Positions 44,563 through 53,932 of a stretch of 64,000 nucleotides of DNA are shown here, piece after piece. The notes under the pieces were generated by a model. That model searched no databases and was not told the origin of the DNA. It worked only from the letters and a program-made list of their open reading frames with translations. The translations under genes were made by a program, and so were the position numbers. Position 1 is the first letter of the stretch. Each line of letters begins with the position of its first letter. This stretch comes from Melastoma dodecandrum (Eukaryota; Streptophyta; Magnoliopsida; Myrtales; Melastomataceae), in NCBI GenBank assembly GCA_029817715.1, contig JARUPY010000527.1, positions 62,001 through 126,000 of the forward strand, read 5' to 3'.

Positions 44563-45407
44563 CTCAGGGTGAACCCCGCCCGATCCGGCTGCACGGGCTG
44601 ACGGTCGGCTACGACAGGCACCCGGCCGTCCACCATCTCGACGGGCCGATCCGGGCTGGCGACCTGCTGGCGCTGGCCGGGCCGAACGGCGCGGGCAAAT
44701 CCACCCTGTTGAAGGGGTTGATCGGCGGGATTCCCGGCCTCGACGGGCGGATCGAGCGGCCGGACGACATCGCCTACCTGCCGCAGATCGATGCCATCGA
44801 CCGCAGCTTCCCCGTGAGCGTCATGGACCTCGCCGCCATGGGCCTGTGGCGGCGCCTCGGGCCGTGGCGGTCCCTGCGCCGGGCCGAGGCGGGCGTGCGC
44901 GAGGCCCTGGCCACCGTCGGCCTCTCGGGTTTCGAGGCGCGGCCCATCGGGACACTCTCGGGCGGGCAATTCCGCCGCGCCCTCTTCGCCCGCCTGATCC
45001 TGCAGGATTGCCGGACGATCCTCCTCGACGAACCCTTCACCGCCATCGACGCCCGGACCACGGAGGATCTTCTCGGACTCGTGCGCCGCTGGCACGGAGA
45101 GGGGCGGACGGTGGTCGCCGCCCTCCACGATTTCGGGCAGATCCGCAGCCATTTTCCGCAGACGCTGCTGCTCGCCCGCGAGCCGATCGCCTGGGGGCCG
45201 ACCGCCCGGGTGCTCACCGCGGAAAACCTCGCCCGCGCCCGGCTGCTGTCCGAGGCCTGGGACGAGAACGCCCGGCCCTGCGACGGCACCCGCCATGCCG
45301 GGCCGTCCGCCGCCGTGTCGCTGCACAAGACCCGGTCGGCGCACCGGCACGCCCATGGCGACGGGCACCATCACGACCACGATCACCATCACGAGACCGC
45401 CGCGTGA
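44559..45407 (+). CDS. znuC: Zinc ABC transporter ATPase, ZnuC/AztA type, with His-rich tail
   Basis: A 282-residue ABC ATPase: Walker A AGPNGAGKST, Q-loop, signature LSGGQFRR, Walker B TILLDEP, H-loop (HDFGQI). The last ~25 residues are His/Asp-rich (HRHAHGDGHHHDHDHHHE), a metal-binding tail as seen in zinc transport proteins. The GTG start at 44559 overlaps the small peptide stop and the C-terminus overlaps znuB by four bases. It powers zinc uptake with ZnuB; the periplasmic binding protein gene is not here. Confidence 0.85.
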   Translation: MTQGEPRPIRLHGLTVGYDRHPAVHHLDGPIRAGDLLALAGPNGAGKSTLLKGLIGGIPGLDGRIERPDDIAYLPQIDAIDRSFPVSVMDLAAMGLWRRLGPWRSLRRAEAGVREALATVGLSGFEARPIGTLSGGQFRRALFARLILQDCRTILLDEPFTAIDARTTEDLLGLVRRWHGEGRTVVAALHDFGQIRSHFPQTLLLAREPIAWGPTARVLTAENLARARLLSEAWDENARPCDGTRHAGPSAAVSLHKTRSAHRHAHGDGHHHDHDHHHETAA

Positions 45408-46267
45408 TCGACCCCCTCGCGCCCTTCATCGAATTCGGCTTCATGCGCCGGGCGCTCGCGGGGTGCTTGGCCCTCTCCGTCTCGGCGCCGCCGCTGGGTG
45501 TGTTCCTGGTGCTGCGGCGGATGAGCCTGATGAGCGACGCGATGGCCCACGCCATCCTGCCCGGCGCGGCGGCGGGCTTCGTCGTCGCGGGCCTGTCGCT
45601 GCCCGCGATGACCATCGGCGGCCTCGTGGCGGGCCTCGTCGTGGCGCTGCTCGCCGGGGCGGTGACCCGCAGCACGGTCCTGCGCGAGGATGCCAGCCTC
45701 GCCGCGTTCTACCTGATCTCCCTGGCGGGCGGGGTGCTGCTCGTGTCCCTGCGCGGCTCGCAGGTGGATCTGATGCATTTCCTGTTCGGCTCGGTCCTCG
45801 CCCTGGACGATCCGACCCTCTACCTGCTGGGCGGAATCAGCACGCTGACCGTGCTGACCCTGGCGCTGATCTACCGGCCGCTGGTGATGGAGTGCGTGGA
45901 TCCGCTCTACCTGCGCAGCGTCAGCCGGGCCGGCGGGCCGGTGCATTTCGCCTTCCTCGGCCTCGTGGTGGTGAACCTCGTCGGCGGCTTCCAGGCGCTC
46001 GGCACCCTCCTCGCCGTGGGGCTGATGCTGCTGCCGGCCGTCGCCGCGCGGTTCTGGGCGCGGGAACTCGGCGGCACGATGGCCGCGGCGGTGCTGATCG
46101 CCTGCCTGTCGAGCCTCTGCGGCCTCAGCCTGTCCTACCGGTTCGATCTCCCCTCCGGCCCGGCGATCGTGCTGACGGCGGGCGCATTCTACGTGGCCTC
46201 GATGCTGGGCGGCCCCCACGGCGGTGTGCTGCGGCGGCTCATCCGCACGAGCCATCTCGAGGCTTGA
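45404..46267 (+). CDS. znuB: Zinc ABC transporter permease, ZnuB/AztB type
   Basis: A 287-residue inner-membrane permease of the ABC-3 metal family, with about eight membrane helices (first at LAGCLALSVSAPPLGVFLVLRRMSLM, motif SDAMAHAILPGAAAGF). GTG at 45404 overlaps znuC by GTGA. Transports zinc, possibly manganese, inwards. The operon has no visible ribosome site for this gene other than coupling. Confidence 0.86.
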   Translation: MIDPLAPFIEFGFMRRALAGCLALSVSAPPLGVFLVLRRMSLMSDAMAHAILPGAAAGFVVAGLSLPAMTIGGLVAGLVVALLAGAVTRSTVLREDASLAAFYLISLAGGVLLVSLRGSQVDLMHFLFGSVLALDDPTLYLLGGISTLTVLTLALIYRPLVMECVDPLYLRSVSRAGGPVHFAFLGLVVVNLVGGFQALGTLLAVGLMLLPAVAARFWARELGGTMAAAVLIACLSSLCGLSLSYRFDLPSGPAIVLTAGAFYVASMLGGPHGGVLRRLIRTSHLEA

Positions 46268-46373
46268 ACCCGTGCCGCCCTTGTCCGGAACGGGTCGGAA
46301 AGGGGCGTTGCGGAGGCCCGCGCCGCTCTGTTTCACATTGACGAGAGCGCCCTCGACAGCCAAGGTTTCGGCC

Positions 46374-46739
46374 ATGCGCAGGCCCTCGGACCGATCGGTG
46401 GGATACCGCGCGGCCCTCGCGGTGGCCGTGCTCTACGGCCTGTTGGTCCAAGCCTTCCTCGTCTCGCTCCAGCCGCTGCCCGCCCTGTTCGACAGCGCGG
46501 GAGTGATTTGCGCCGCGCACGATGCTCCGGCGGGCGAGGACCGGACGGCTTGCCCGCAGCAGCTCTGCTGCCTCGCCGCCCACGTCGCCCAGCCGCTGCT
46601 CGGGCCCGTGCCTGAGTTCGTCGCGGTCGCTGCGCCCTGGCGCCGGGCCACGGCCCAGGTCTGGCGGGTGGCCGAGAGGCCCCCTGTCAGGGGTCCGCCC
46701 AACCGCGCCGCGACACCCCGAGGCCCGCCCGCCGCCTGA
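46374..46739 (+). CDS. DUF2946-like small membrane protein
   Basis: A 121-residue protein with an N-terminal hydrophobic helix (LAVAVLYGLLVQAFLVSL), then a Cys/His-rich stretch (VICAAHDAPAGEDRTACPQQLCCLAAHVAQPL), typical of DUF2946 proteins found beside TonB metal receptors. Three or more cysteines and His suggest metal handling. Start ATG 46374. It follows znuB on the same strand after 106 bases. Confidence 0.7.
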   Translation: MRRPSDRSVGYRAALAVAVLYGLLVQAFLVSLQPLPALFDSAGVICAAHDAPAGEDRTACPQQLCCLAAHVAQPLLGPVPEFVAVAAPWRRATAQVWRVAERPPVRGPPNRAATPRGPPAA

Positions 46740-46782
46740 CCGATCGCCGTCCCTTCGATCGTTCACTCGCGGACCCCTCGTC

Positions 46783-48150
46783 ATGTCTCTCTCGCTTTCC
46801 GGCCACGCCTCCGGCGTCGCACGGACCGCGCGCGTCTCGCGCGAGGCCGTGTACCGCGCCGTCTGGCGGTGGCATTTCTATGCCGGGCTGCTGTGCCTAC
46901 CGTTCCTGATCACGCTGTCGGCGACCGGCGCGCTCGACCTGTTCAAGGATGAGAGCAACGGCACCCTGTTCGCCTACCGCACGGTGGTCGCGCCGGTGGC
47001 CAAGCCCCTCGGGCCGGACCGGCTGATCTTCGAGGCGATGCAGGCCGTGCCCGGCGGCACGCCCGTCTCCTATACCGGACCCGCCGACCCGACCGGCTCG
47101 GCACTGGTGAGCCTCGCCGAGGGGCCGCGCCGGACGCTCGTCTACCTCGATCCGTCCGATGGCACCGTGCTCGATACGGTGGATCAGGAGGCGGAGTTCT
47201 TCACCGTCCTCAAGCGGCTGCACAGCCTCGCCTATTTCGGGCCGGTGGCGAATGGCGCCATCGAGGTCGTGGCGGGCTTCGCGATCATCCTCGTGATCAC
47301 CGGGGCCTACCTGTGGTGGCCGCGCGGGCAGGAGGGTGGGGTCGTGAGCGTCCGGGGCACGCCGGCCAAGCGGGTCTGGTGGCGCGATCTTCACGCCGTT
47401 ACCGGCTTCGTGGCGGGGGGCGGCCTCCTCTTCCTGGCGCTCACCGGGCTGCCCTGGTCGATCTGGTGGGGCGACCAGCTCCGCCATTGGTCGAACGCCG
47501 CCGGCCTCGGCCAGCCCGCCACCCTGTGGGCGGGCAAGCCGATCTCGGCCGTCCCGATGGGACAGGTGCTCGACTCCACCGGCTGGACCATGCAGGACGC
47601 GCCGGTCCCGAACTCCCCGTCGCTGGGGACGAACCCCATCGGCATCGACGAGGCGGCGGCGATCCTCGACCGGATGGGGGTGTCGCCGGGCTACGAGATG
47701 TCCCTGCCGGTCGGGCCGCAGGGGGTCTACGCGGCGGCGGTCTATCCGAAGGATGTCGCCCGCCAACGGGTCATCTCCCTCGACCAGTATACGGGCCGCG
47801 CCCTCGTGGATGTCCCCTTCCAGTCGCTGGGGCCGGTGGGGCGGCTGGTGCAGTACGGCATCGGCCTCCATCTCGGGCAGTATCTCGGCCGGGCGAACCA
47901 ATTCGCCATGCTGGCCTTCTGCCTCGCCACGATCCTGCTCTCCGTCACGGCGGGCACGATGTGGTGGAAGCGCCGCCCGCGCGGCGGGATCGGCGTGCCG
48001 CCCTGGCCGCGCGACCGGCGGATTATGGCGGGCGTGACCGCCCTCGTCCTCGGTTTCGGGGTCCTGTTCCCCCTCACCGGCCTCGCCCTCCTCGCAATGC
48101 TCGGCCTCGACCTCGCCGTCGGGCGGGTCGCGAGACGCCGCGCGCTCTGA
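46783..48150 (+). CDS. PepSY-domain inner-membrane protein (siderophore/metal reductase type)
   Basis: A 455-residue PepSY-TM protein. Helix 1 at residues ~25-50 (WRWHFYAGLLCLPFLITLSATGAL), PepSY region in the periplasm, His-containing helices (RLHSLAYF, DLHAVTGFVAG), further helices to the C-terminus. Family members beside TonB receptors reduce ferric siderophores or other metal complexes. Followed by a strong hairpin and then the receptor gene. Confidence 0.82.
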   Translation: MSLSLSGHASGVARTARVSREAVYRAVWRWHFYAGLLCLPFLITLSATGALDLFKDESNGTLFAYRTVVAPVAKPLGPDRLIFEAMQAVPGGTPVSYTGPADPTGSALVSLAEGPRRTLVYLDPSDGTVLDTVDQEAEFFTVLKRLHSLAYFGPVANGAIEVVAGFAIILVITGAYLWWPRGQEGGVVSVRGTPAKRVWWRDLHAVTGFVAGGGLLFLALTGLPWSIWWGDQLRHWSNAAGLGQPATLWAGKPISAVPMGQVLDSTGWTMQDAPVPNSPSLGTNPIGIDEAAAILDRMGVSPGYEMSLPVGPQGVYAAAVYPKDVARQRVISLDQYTGRALVDVPFQSLGPVGRLVQYGIGLHLGQYLGRANQFAMLAFCLATILLSVTAGTMWWKRRPRGGIGVPPWPRDRRIMAGVTALVLGFGVLFPLTGLALLAMLGLDLAVGRVARRRAL

Positions 48151-48157
48151 GTGATCG

Positions 48158-48181
48158 CGGCCCGGCGGCAGCGCCGGGCCG
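48158..48181 (+). terminator. Perfect 10-bp hairpin after the PepSY gene
   Basis: CGGCCCGGCG (48158-48167), GCAG loop, CGCCGGGCCG (48172-48181); followed by C/T-rich sequence (CCCTTCTCTTCC) rather than a pure T tract. It lies eight bases after the PepSY stop codon, between it and the TonB receptor gene. Confidence 0.65.
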
Positions 48182-48265
48182 ACCGCCCTTCTCTTCCCTG
48201 TCGCACGCGCGCGAGACCGGACACGCCTCCGCGCCGCTCCTGCCGACGACCCGTGAGCCGAACCC

Positions 48266-50664
48266 ATGGCATCCCACGAGATGGCATCCCACGAGAGTGA
48301 TGCGACTCTGTCCTCCGCCCCGTCACGGCTCCGCCGCGCTCGCCCTGACGGGGCGGGCCGGAGGACAGTCGGGCTTCCGACGGCCGTCCTCGCCCTGTTC
48401 GTCGCCTCCCCCCTGTCGGCGGCGGCGCAGGAGGCCGTGACGCTGGATGAGCTTTCCGTCACCGGCGAGGGCCGGACCGAGCGGGCCGGCGCGCCGCCGT
48501 CTCCCGGTTTCGGCGTCGCGGCGCCGCCGAACGGCGCCTCCCTGGTGATCGACCGCCCCGTGGGGCAGGTCGTCACCGCCATCGGTCGCCAGGACACCAT
48601 CGCCGACCGGCCGGCGACGAGCATCGGCTCGGTGCTGATCAACAGCCCCGGCGTGACCGTGCGCCAGGGCAACGGCGGGCGCGACGTGATCATCTCGATC
48701 CGCGGCAACAACGCCCGCTCCACGGGGGTGATCAAGAACACCGTCGTACTTGAGGACGGATTCATCCTCACCCAGCCGGACGGTGCTTCGCGCTTCGATC
48801 TCACCGACCCCCGGGCCTACAGCCGCATCGACGTGTTCCGCGGGCCGCAATCACCCCTGTTCGGCAATTACGCCACCGGCGGCGCCATCGCGTTCCGCAC
48901 CCGCACCGGCCGGGAGATCGACGGCTACGAGTATGGCGTCGATGCCGGCTCGTTCGGCTACCTCTCGCACTTCTTCGCGGTCGGCGGGGTGAGCGGCCCG
49001 TTCGAGATCAGCCTGTTCGCCAGCGATGTCCGCGCCAACGGCTATCAGGACCATTCTGCCTACGACACGCAGACCATCAACCTGCTGGCGAGCTACACCC
49101 CGACGCCGGACAATCGCTTCACCCTGAAGGTGATCAACAACACGCTCGACGCCAATCTCGCGGCGCGTTCATCCCTGGCGCAGTACCGTATCAACCCGTA
49201 CCAGCGGGGCTGCGCGGCGGCGGCCACGGCGGCGCCGGGCTGCACCCTCACCACCTTCTTCGCCAACGGCGCCTTCGGCCGGACCGTGCCGCTGGCGGCG
49301 AGCGAGGCCTCCTTCCAGCGGAACGACCGGCGCACGGTCGTGGCGCTCCGCTACGAGCACGATCTCGACGCCTTCACGACGTGGCGAACGCAGATCGGCT
49401 TCGACGAGCGCAACTTCAACCACCCGTTCTACACGACCGCATCGACGGGCTCGTATCCGTCCTGGAATCTCCTGACCGATCTGACCCGGCGCGGCGATCT
49501 GTTCGGTCTGCCCGCAACCGGTTACGTGGCGCTCGCCTACAACACCATCGACAACCACATCGCGACCTACAATCGCGCGCCGTATAACGGCCCGAGCCTC
49601 GGGGGGCTGATCGGCGACCAGAGCGCCGTGCAGGACAATCTCGGCGGCCGTGCCCGGCTCGAACTCGCCCTGTCGGACAGCTGGACGGCGGTCGCCGGGA
49701 TCAGTGCGGAATCGACCCGCATCACCGGGCGCAACATCGCCTACACCTACTCCGCCGCCGGCATCGCCCGGACGTTGGCCGATGCCGACCGCTCGTTCCT
49801 GAACACCGCGCCGGAGCTGGCCCTGGTCTACCGGCCGAACGATGAGTGGCAGGTCCGGCGGCCGGGTGGCGACGGGCTACACCACGCCCGCCGCCTCGAA
49901 CCTGTTCATCACCCCGGCGGGCCTGCCGGGCAACAACACGCAGTTGAAGACGCAGGAGAACCTGGGCTTCGACCTCGGCGCGGACTGGACCCCGCAGCCG
50001 GGCGTCACCCTCAGCCTCACCGGCTTCTATGAGTTCTTCCGCAACGAGCTGGTCTCGCAATCGCCCGGGGCCGGGCTCCAGACCTACACCTTCAACGCGC
50101 CGGCTTCGGAGCATCGCGGCATTGAGGTCGGCGTGAAACTGGGCCTTCGCCCCCGGATGGCTCGCCACCGCCGCCTACGGGTTCAACGATCAGATCTACA
50201 CGCGCTACGTCGAGCAGATCAGCGCCGGAGCCCTGACTCGGCGTTTCGACCGCGCAGGCAACCAGATCCCAGGGGTGCCGGCCCACCAGCTCCTGGCGCG
50301 CGTCGGCTACGACGTGCCGGCCGGCCCGCTCACCGGTCTCGGTGCCTTCATTGAGACCGTGGTCCAGGGCGACTTTTACCTCGACAATGCCAATCAGTTG
50401 AAGGCGCCGGGATACGCCATCGTCAACGCCAACCTCCACTACGATACGGCGCTGACGGTCGGCTATGCCAAGCGGCTCAACCTGTACCTCGAGGTGCGCA
50501 ACCTCTTCGACACGACCTACATCGCCTCGGCGCAGAACCTCGCCAACTCCATCAGCGCCACCACCGGCCGCCAGAACGGCACTGCCTCGCTGTTCACCAC
50601 CACGGGGTCGATCTACGCCGGCGCGCCGCGGACGTTTGTCGGGGGGATGCGTCTGGCGTTCTAG
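48266..50664 (+). CDS. TonB-dependent outer-membrane receptor (two apparent frameshifts)
   Basis: About 797 residues when repaired. Signal peptide region (TAVLALFVASPLSAAAQ), TonB box-like DELSVTGEG, plug domain (VLINSPGVTVRQ, IRGNNARSTG, NYATGGAIAFRTR), 22-strand barrel, and C-terminal FVGGMRLAF ending in Phe. One extra C near 49857-49861 and one extra base near 50143-50155 break it; removing each restores YTTPAASNLF and GWLATAAYGFNDQ. The start may be ATG 48266 or 48281, as the first 30 bases are a 15-base direct duplication (MASHE twice). The ligand is probably a metal chelate given the neighbours. Confidence 0.85.
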
Positions 50665-50687
50665 AAACTGTCGGAGGGGCGATGAAT

Positions 50688-50713
50688 CCCTCTCCCCGCT
50701 TGCGCGGAGAGGG
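50688..50713. repeat. Small CCCTCTCC palindrome
   Basis: CCCTCTCC (50688-50695) pairs with GGAGAGGG (50706-50713). It is the same hairpin type as the large element at 5922-6105 and lies in the gap after the TonB receptor stop. Confidence 0.7.
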
Positions 50714-50724
50714 CAATGCGCGCC

Positions 50725-51445
50725 TCACGACGCCTTGCACGTCCCATCCGCCGCGCCGTCCCACAGGCTCACCCCGCCTCCGGGATGGCACTGGCCGGGG
50801 AAGGCGAGGGTGATCAGCTTGGCCAGCGCCGTCTGTTCGCTCTCCGTGTAGCCGATCTCACCACCACCTTGCCGGTCCGGTCGAAAGAGTTCGATCGCCG
50901 CGGTGTGGTCGAGGCTGTAATCGCCGTCCTTGCCCGCCACCTTCTTCACATGGACGTGGAACAGGTCGGCCATCCGGTCGATCTCGGCCTGCGTTCCCGT
51001 GAGGGCGCGGATGCGCGGATCGAAGGCGGTGAGGTAAGTCGCGCAAAGCGTCCGGCGTGTCCCGGTCGGGGTCGATGGTCACGAACACCACGTTCACCCG
51101 GTCGCCGTCCTTGCCCATCTTCTCCAGGGCGCCGGAGAGGGTCGCCAGCGTGGTCGGGCAGACCTCCGGGCAGTGGGTGCAGCCGAAGAACAGGGCGGTG
51201 GGTTTGCCCTTCAGGTCGTCCTGCGTGACCGGCTTGCCGTCGAGGTCGGCGAGCGTGAACGGCCCGCCGACCCGGCGCGGATGGCTGAAGGACGAGCCCT
51301 GCTGCAGCATGACCGCGCCCGTGCCCGCCGCCACGAGGGCGAGCATCACACCGGAGGCGAGAAGGGCGAGGGGAGACGGAGCCAAGGCGGCATCCCAAGC
51401 GCACGGTGGGGTCGCGATGTCAGATAAGTCCGGGGCTGGCCACAC
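50725..51445 (-). CDS. SCO1/SenC copper chaperone family protein (apparent frameshift at 51036)
   Basis: Thioredoxin-fold protein with an N-terminal membrane anchor (LALLASGVMLALVAAGTGAVML), the copper ligands CTHCPEVCP and a distal His in SLDHTAAIEL. One extra T (plus-strand A at 51036-51037) breaks the frame after TPDALRD; removing it gives DYLTAFDPRIRALTG and links the halves. About 240 residues when repaired. It delivers copper to cytochrome oxidase or another copper site. The GTG start at 51445 is a best guess. It overlaps the adjacent oxidoreductase's extended 3' end. Confidence 0.82.
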
Positions 51446-52494
51446 GCCACACGCGCGGCCCGCAATCCCGTCGCCTCAGGGGCGAGACGCGGACCACGAG
51501 CTTGCCGAAGTTGCGGCCCTTGAGCATCCCGATGAAGGCCTCAGGCGCCTTCCCCAGCCCCTCGACCACGTCCTCGCGGTACTGCACGCGGCCGTCCTTG
51601 ATCCACGCGCCGACCTCCCGGCGGGAATTCGTCCGCCTGCGCGGCGAAGTCCCAGACGATGAAACCTTGGATGTGCAGGCGCTTCGTCAGCACCATCCGC
51701 ATCAGGGCCGGGCGCTGGTCCGGCCCGGGGGGCAGTTCCGTCATGTTGTAGTTGGCGACGAGCCCGCAGACCGGCAGGCGGGCGAAATCGTTGAGGAGCG
51801 GCAGCACCGCGTCGAACACGGCCCCGCCGACATTCTCGAAATAGACGTCGATGCCCTTGGGGCAGGCGCGGGCCAGGGCGTCGGGGAAGTCCGGGGCGCG
51901 GTGGTCCACGGCGGCGTCGAAGCCGAGTTCCTCGGTCAGGTAGCGGCACTTGTCGGGCCCGCCCGCGATGCCCACCGCCCGCGCGCCCTTCAACTTGGCG
52001 ATCTGCCAGACCATGGAGCCCACCGGCCCCGTCGCGGCGGCGACCACGACGGTCTCGCCCGCCTTCGGCTTCCCGATATTGAGGAGGCCGGTATAGGCGG
52101 TCATCCCCGGCATGCCGAGGACGCCGAGCGCCGTCGACGGGGGCGCCGCCTCCGGATCGACCCGGCGCGACCCCTTGCCGTCGGTGACGAAATACTCCTG
52201 CCAGCCGGCGAAGGCGGTGATCAGCTCGCCGACCTTGAAGGCGGAATTGTTCGAGGCCACGACCTCGCCCACCGTCTCGGCGGTGATCGGCGCGCCGATC
52301 TCGACGGAGGCGGCGTAGGATTTCGCGTCGCTCATGCGCCCGCGCATGTAGGGGTCGAGGGAGAGCCACTTCGTCCGCAGCAGCACCTCGCCGGGGCCGG
52401 GCTGCGGGACGGGTCCCTCCTCCAGGCGGAGGTCGCCGGGTTTGGGTTCGCCATGCGGACGGGCGGCCAAGACGATGCGGCGGTTGACGGCCAT
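51420..52494 (-). CDS. NADP-dependent oxidoreductase, CurA-like (apparent frameshift at 51623)
   Basis: A medium-chain reductase without zinc: LSLDPYMRGRM, VGEVVASNNSAF, and the nucleotide motif AATGPVGSMVWQIAKLKG. After QADEF the frame breaks; removing one G from the GGG at 51623-51625 gives FRREVGAWIKDGRVQYRED and KGRNFGKLVVRV, as in the family. The stop of the repaired frame is at 51420, giving about 357 residues. It reduces enones or alkenals. The ATG at 52494 follows GGAGAGA. Confidence 0.83.
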
Positions 52495-52619
52495 GCGGGG
52501 AATCTCTCCAACTCGGTCGGCTTCACGCCGAGGATCTGGGGCGTGAGACCCGCCGTGGCAAACCGCAACGGGCGGCGGCCGGGTTCGTTATGCCTCCTCT
52601 GACGAAGGCGAGGCATGCG

Positions 52620-53037
52620 ATGCGCGCAGTGCTGGGCGGACTGGCCCTCGCGTCACTCGCGGCGGGAATGGCGATGGCCGGTGGCACGACCCTCGATGCG
52701 TTGCGGGGGCGGTCCCGCATCCTCGTGCTCTCGGCGCCGGACGCGAACGACGCCGGGCTGAAGGCGCAGCGCGCGGCGCTCGGCCCCGTCCGTGGCGGCC
52801 TCGCCGAGCGCGACCTCGTCGTTCTGGAGGCCATCGGCGGCGATCCCGAGGCAGAGGCCCTGCGCCGCCGCCTCGGCCTGCCGGCGGGAGCGTTCCGGGC
52901 CGTGCTCGTCGGTTAAGGACGGAGGTGCCAAGCTCACGGCGGAGGCGCCGATCCCGCCGCAGACGCTGTTCGCGACCATCGATGCGATGCCGATGCGCCG
53001 GGAGGAGATGCGCACTCAGCCCCCTCGGTCGCGCTGA
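52620..53037 (+). CDS. DUF4174 family secreted protein (apparent frameshift at 52913)
   Basis: Signal peptide (LGGLALASLAAGMAMAG), then LDALRGRSRILVLSAPDAND and the DUF4174 layout GGDPEAEALRRRLGLPAGAFRAVLVG. One extra T at 52913-52914 makes a premature TAA; removing it gives KDGGAKLTAEAPIPPQTLFATIDAMPMRREEMR, a strong match to the family end. The repaired protein has ~138 residues. Periplasmic; relatives occur in many Rhizobiales with no established role. Confidence 0.78.
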
Positions 53038-53159
53038 CCGGGCCGCCGCACGCCAGCGGCGTCGCCAGCGCGAAAGGCCGAACCCGGATCAGGGGATCAC
53101 GGGACGGCGCGGCGCCGGGAGATACGAACGGTTAAGCCTACCGGCCTATCACCGAATCC

Positions 53160-53389
53160 ATGCCCGGCGGACCTTCGAAGCCGCCTCCCGCCGCCCGCGA
53201 AGACGCTCGATCGATGACCGTGAACAAGTCGCCGCCGCGCTCCGCCGCCTCGTCGCCTCGCAGGTCGAGGATATCGAACGTGCCGTCCGCGACGGCCATA
53301 AGACCATCGCCCTCAACGAGTTGGCCGACCTCAACCGCCAGCTCAAGGCCTTCGCCGCCGCCCTGAAGAAGGCGCCGGCGCGGATTTGA
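53160..53389 (+). CDS. Small helical protein, probably frameshifted near 53215
   Basis: The last ~57 codons (REQVAAALRRLVASQVEDIE, then KTIALNELADLNRQLKAFAA) encode an amphipathic helical protein in a frame with no start. A different frame starts at ATG 53160 and would join it if one C were missing near 53215. About 76 residues in that form. No family recognised. Confidence 0.5.
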
Positions 53390-53396
53390 CCGGGGG

Positions 53397-53834
53397 CTAC
53401 TTCTGCATCGCCTCGGCCTCGCACTGGGCGTAGGCCGAACTCGCCTTCACGTAGTCGCTGAGCTTCTGGAAATACGCCTCGGCGACGGGCCGGAACGCCT
53501 GCGCTTGCAGGTTGTAAGCCTTCACGGCGTCATTGTAGCGGTAGGCTTCCAGGCCGAGGCAGCCTTCCTTGGCGTCGATGCAGGCAGGCTTTTCCGGCAG
53601 GGGCGGCCGTGTCGGCTTCTCGGTGGCCGGTGGCGCGACCGGGGCTGCGCAGGCGCGAGCGGGTGCGGCGGCCTGGGCCGGTGCAGGGGCCGGTTTCGCG
53701 GCGGGCGCCGGGCCCGGCTTGGCAGGCGGGGCCGCCAGCGCCGCCGATGCGACGAGGACCAGGGGGAGAGCCAGCGGAAGAGCGAAGGTCAGCGACCCTC
53801 GGCCCTTTCCTCGAACAATCACGCCGCGCTTCAT
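53397..53834 (-). CDS. Exported protein with Pro/Ala-rich linker and C-terminal helical domain
   Basis: A 145-residue protein with a signal peptide (SLTFALPLALPLVLVASAALA), an Ala/Pro/Lys-rich linker, and a C-terminal domain with three Cys (ACIDAKEGCLG, YAQCEAE) and repeated Tyr/Ala helices (AYRYNDAVKAYNLQAQAF, AYFQKLSDYVKASSAY). Start 53834 (MKRGVIVRGKGRG). No family recognised. It ends where the helical gene 53160-53389 converges on it. Confidence 0.7.
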   Translation of the reverse strand: MKRGVIVRGKGRGSLTFALPLALPLVLVASAALAAPPAKPGPAPAAKPAPAPAQAAAPARACAAPVAPPATEKPTRPPLPEKPACIDAKEGCLGLEAYRYNDAVKAYNLQAQAFRPVAEAYFQKLSDYVKASSAYAQCEAEAMQK

Positions 53835-53932
53835 CCGAACTCTCCGGCCCGCCCCGCCGGAATCCGAGGCGGGCGGGCCGGGTTTTGCGGCATCGGGCTT
53901 CCGCCGACAAGCACCCGCCTGAGTTGTCCCGC

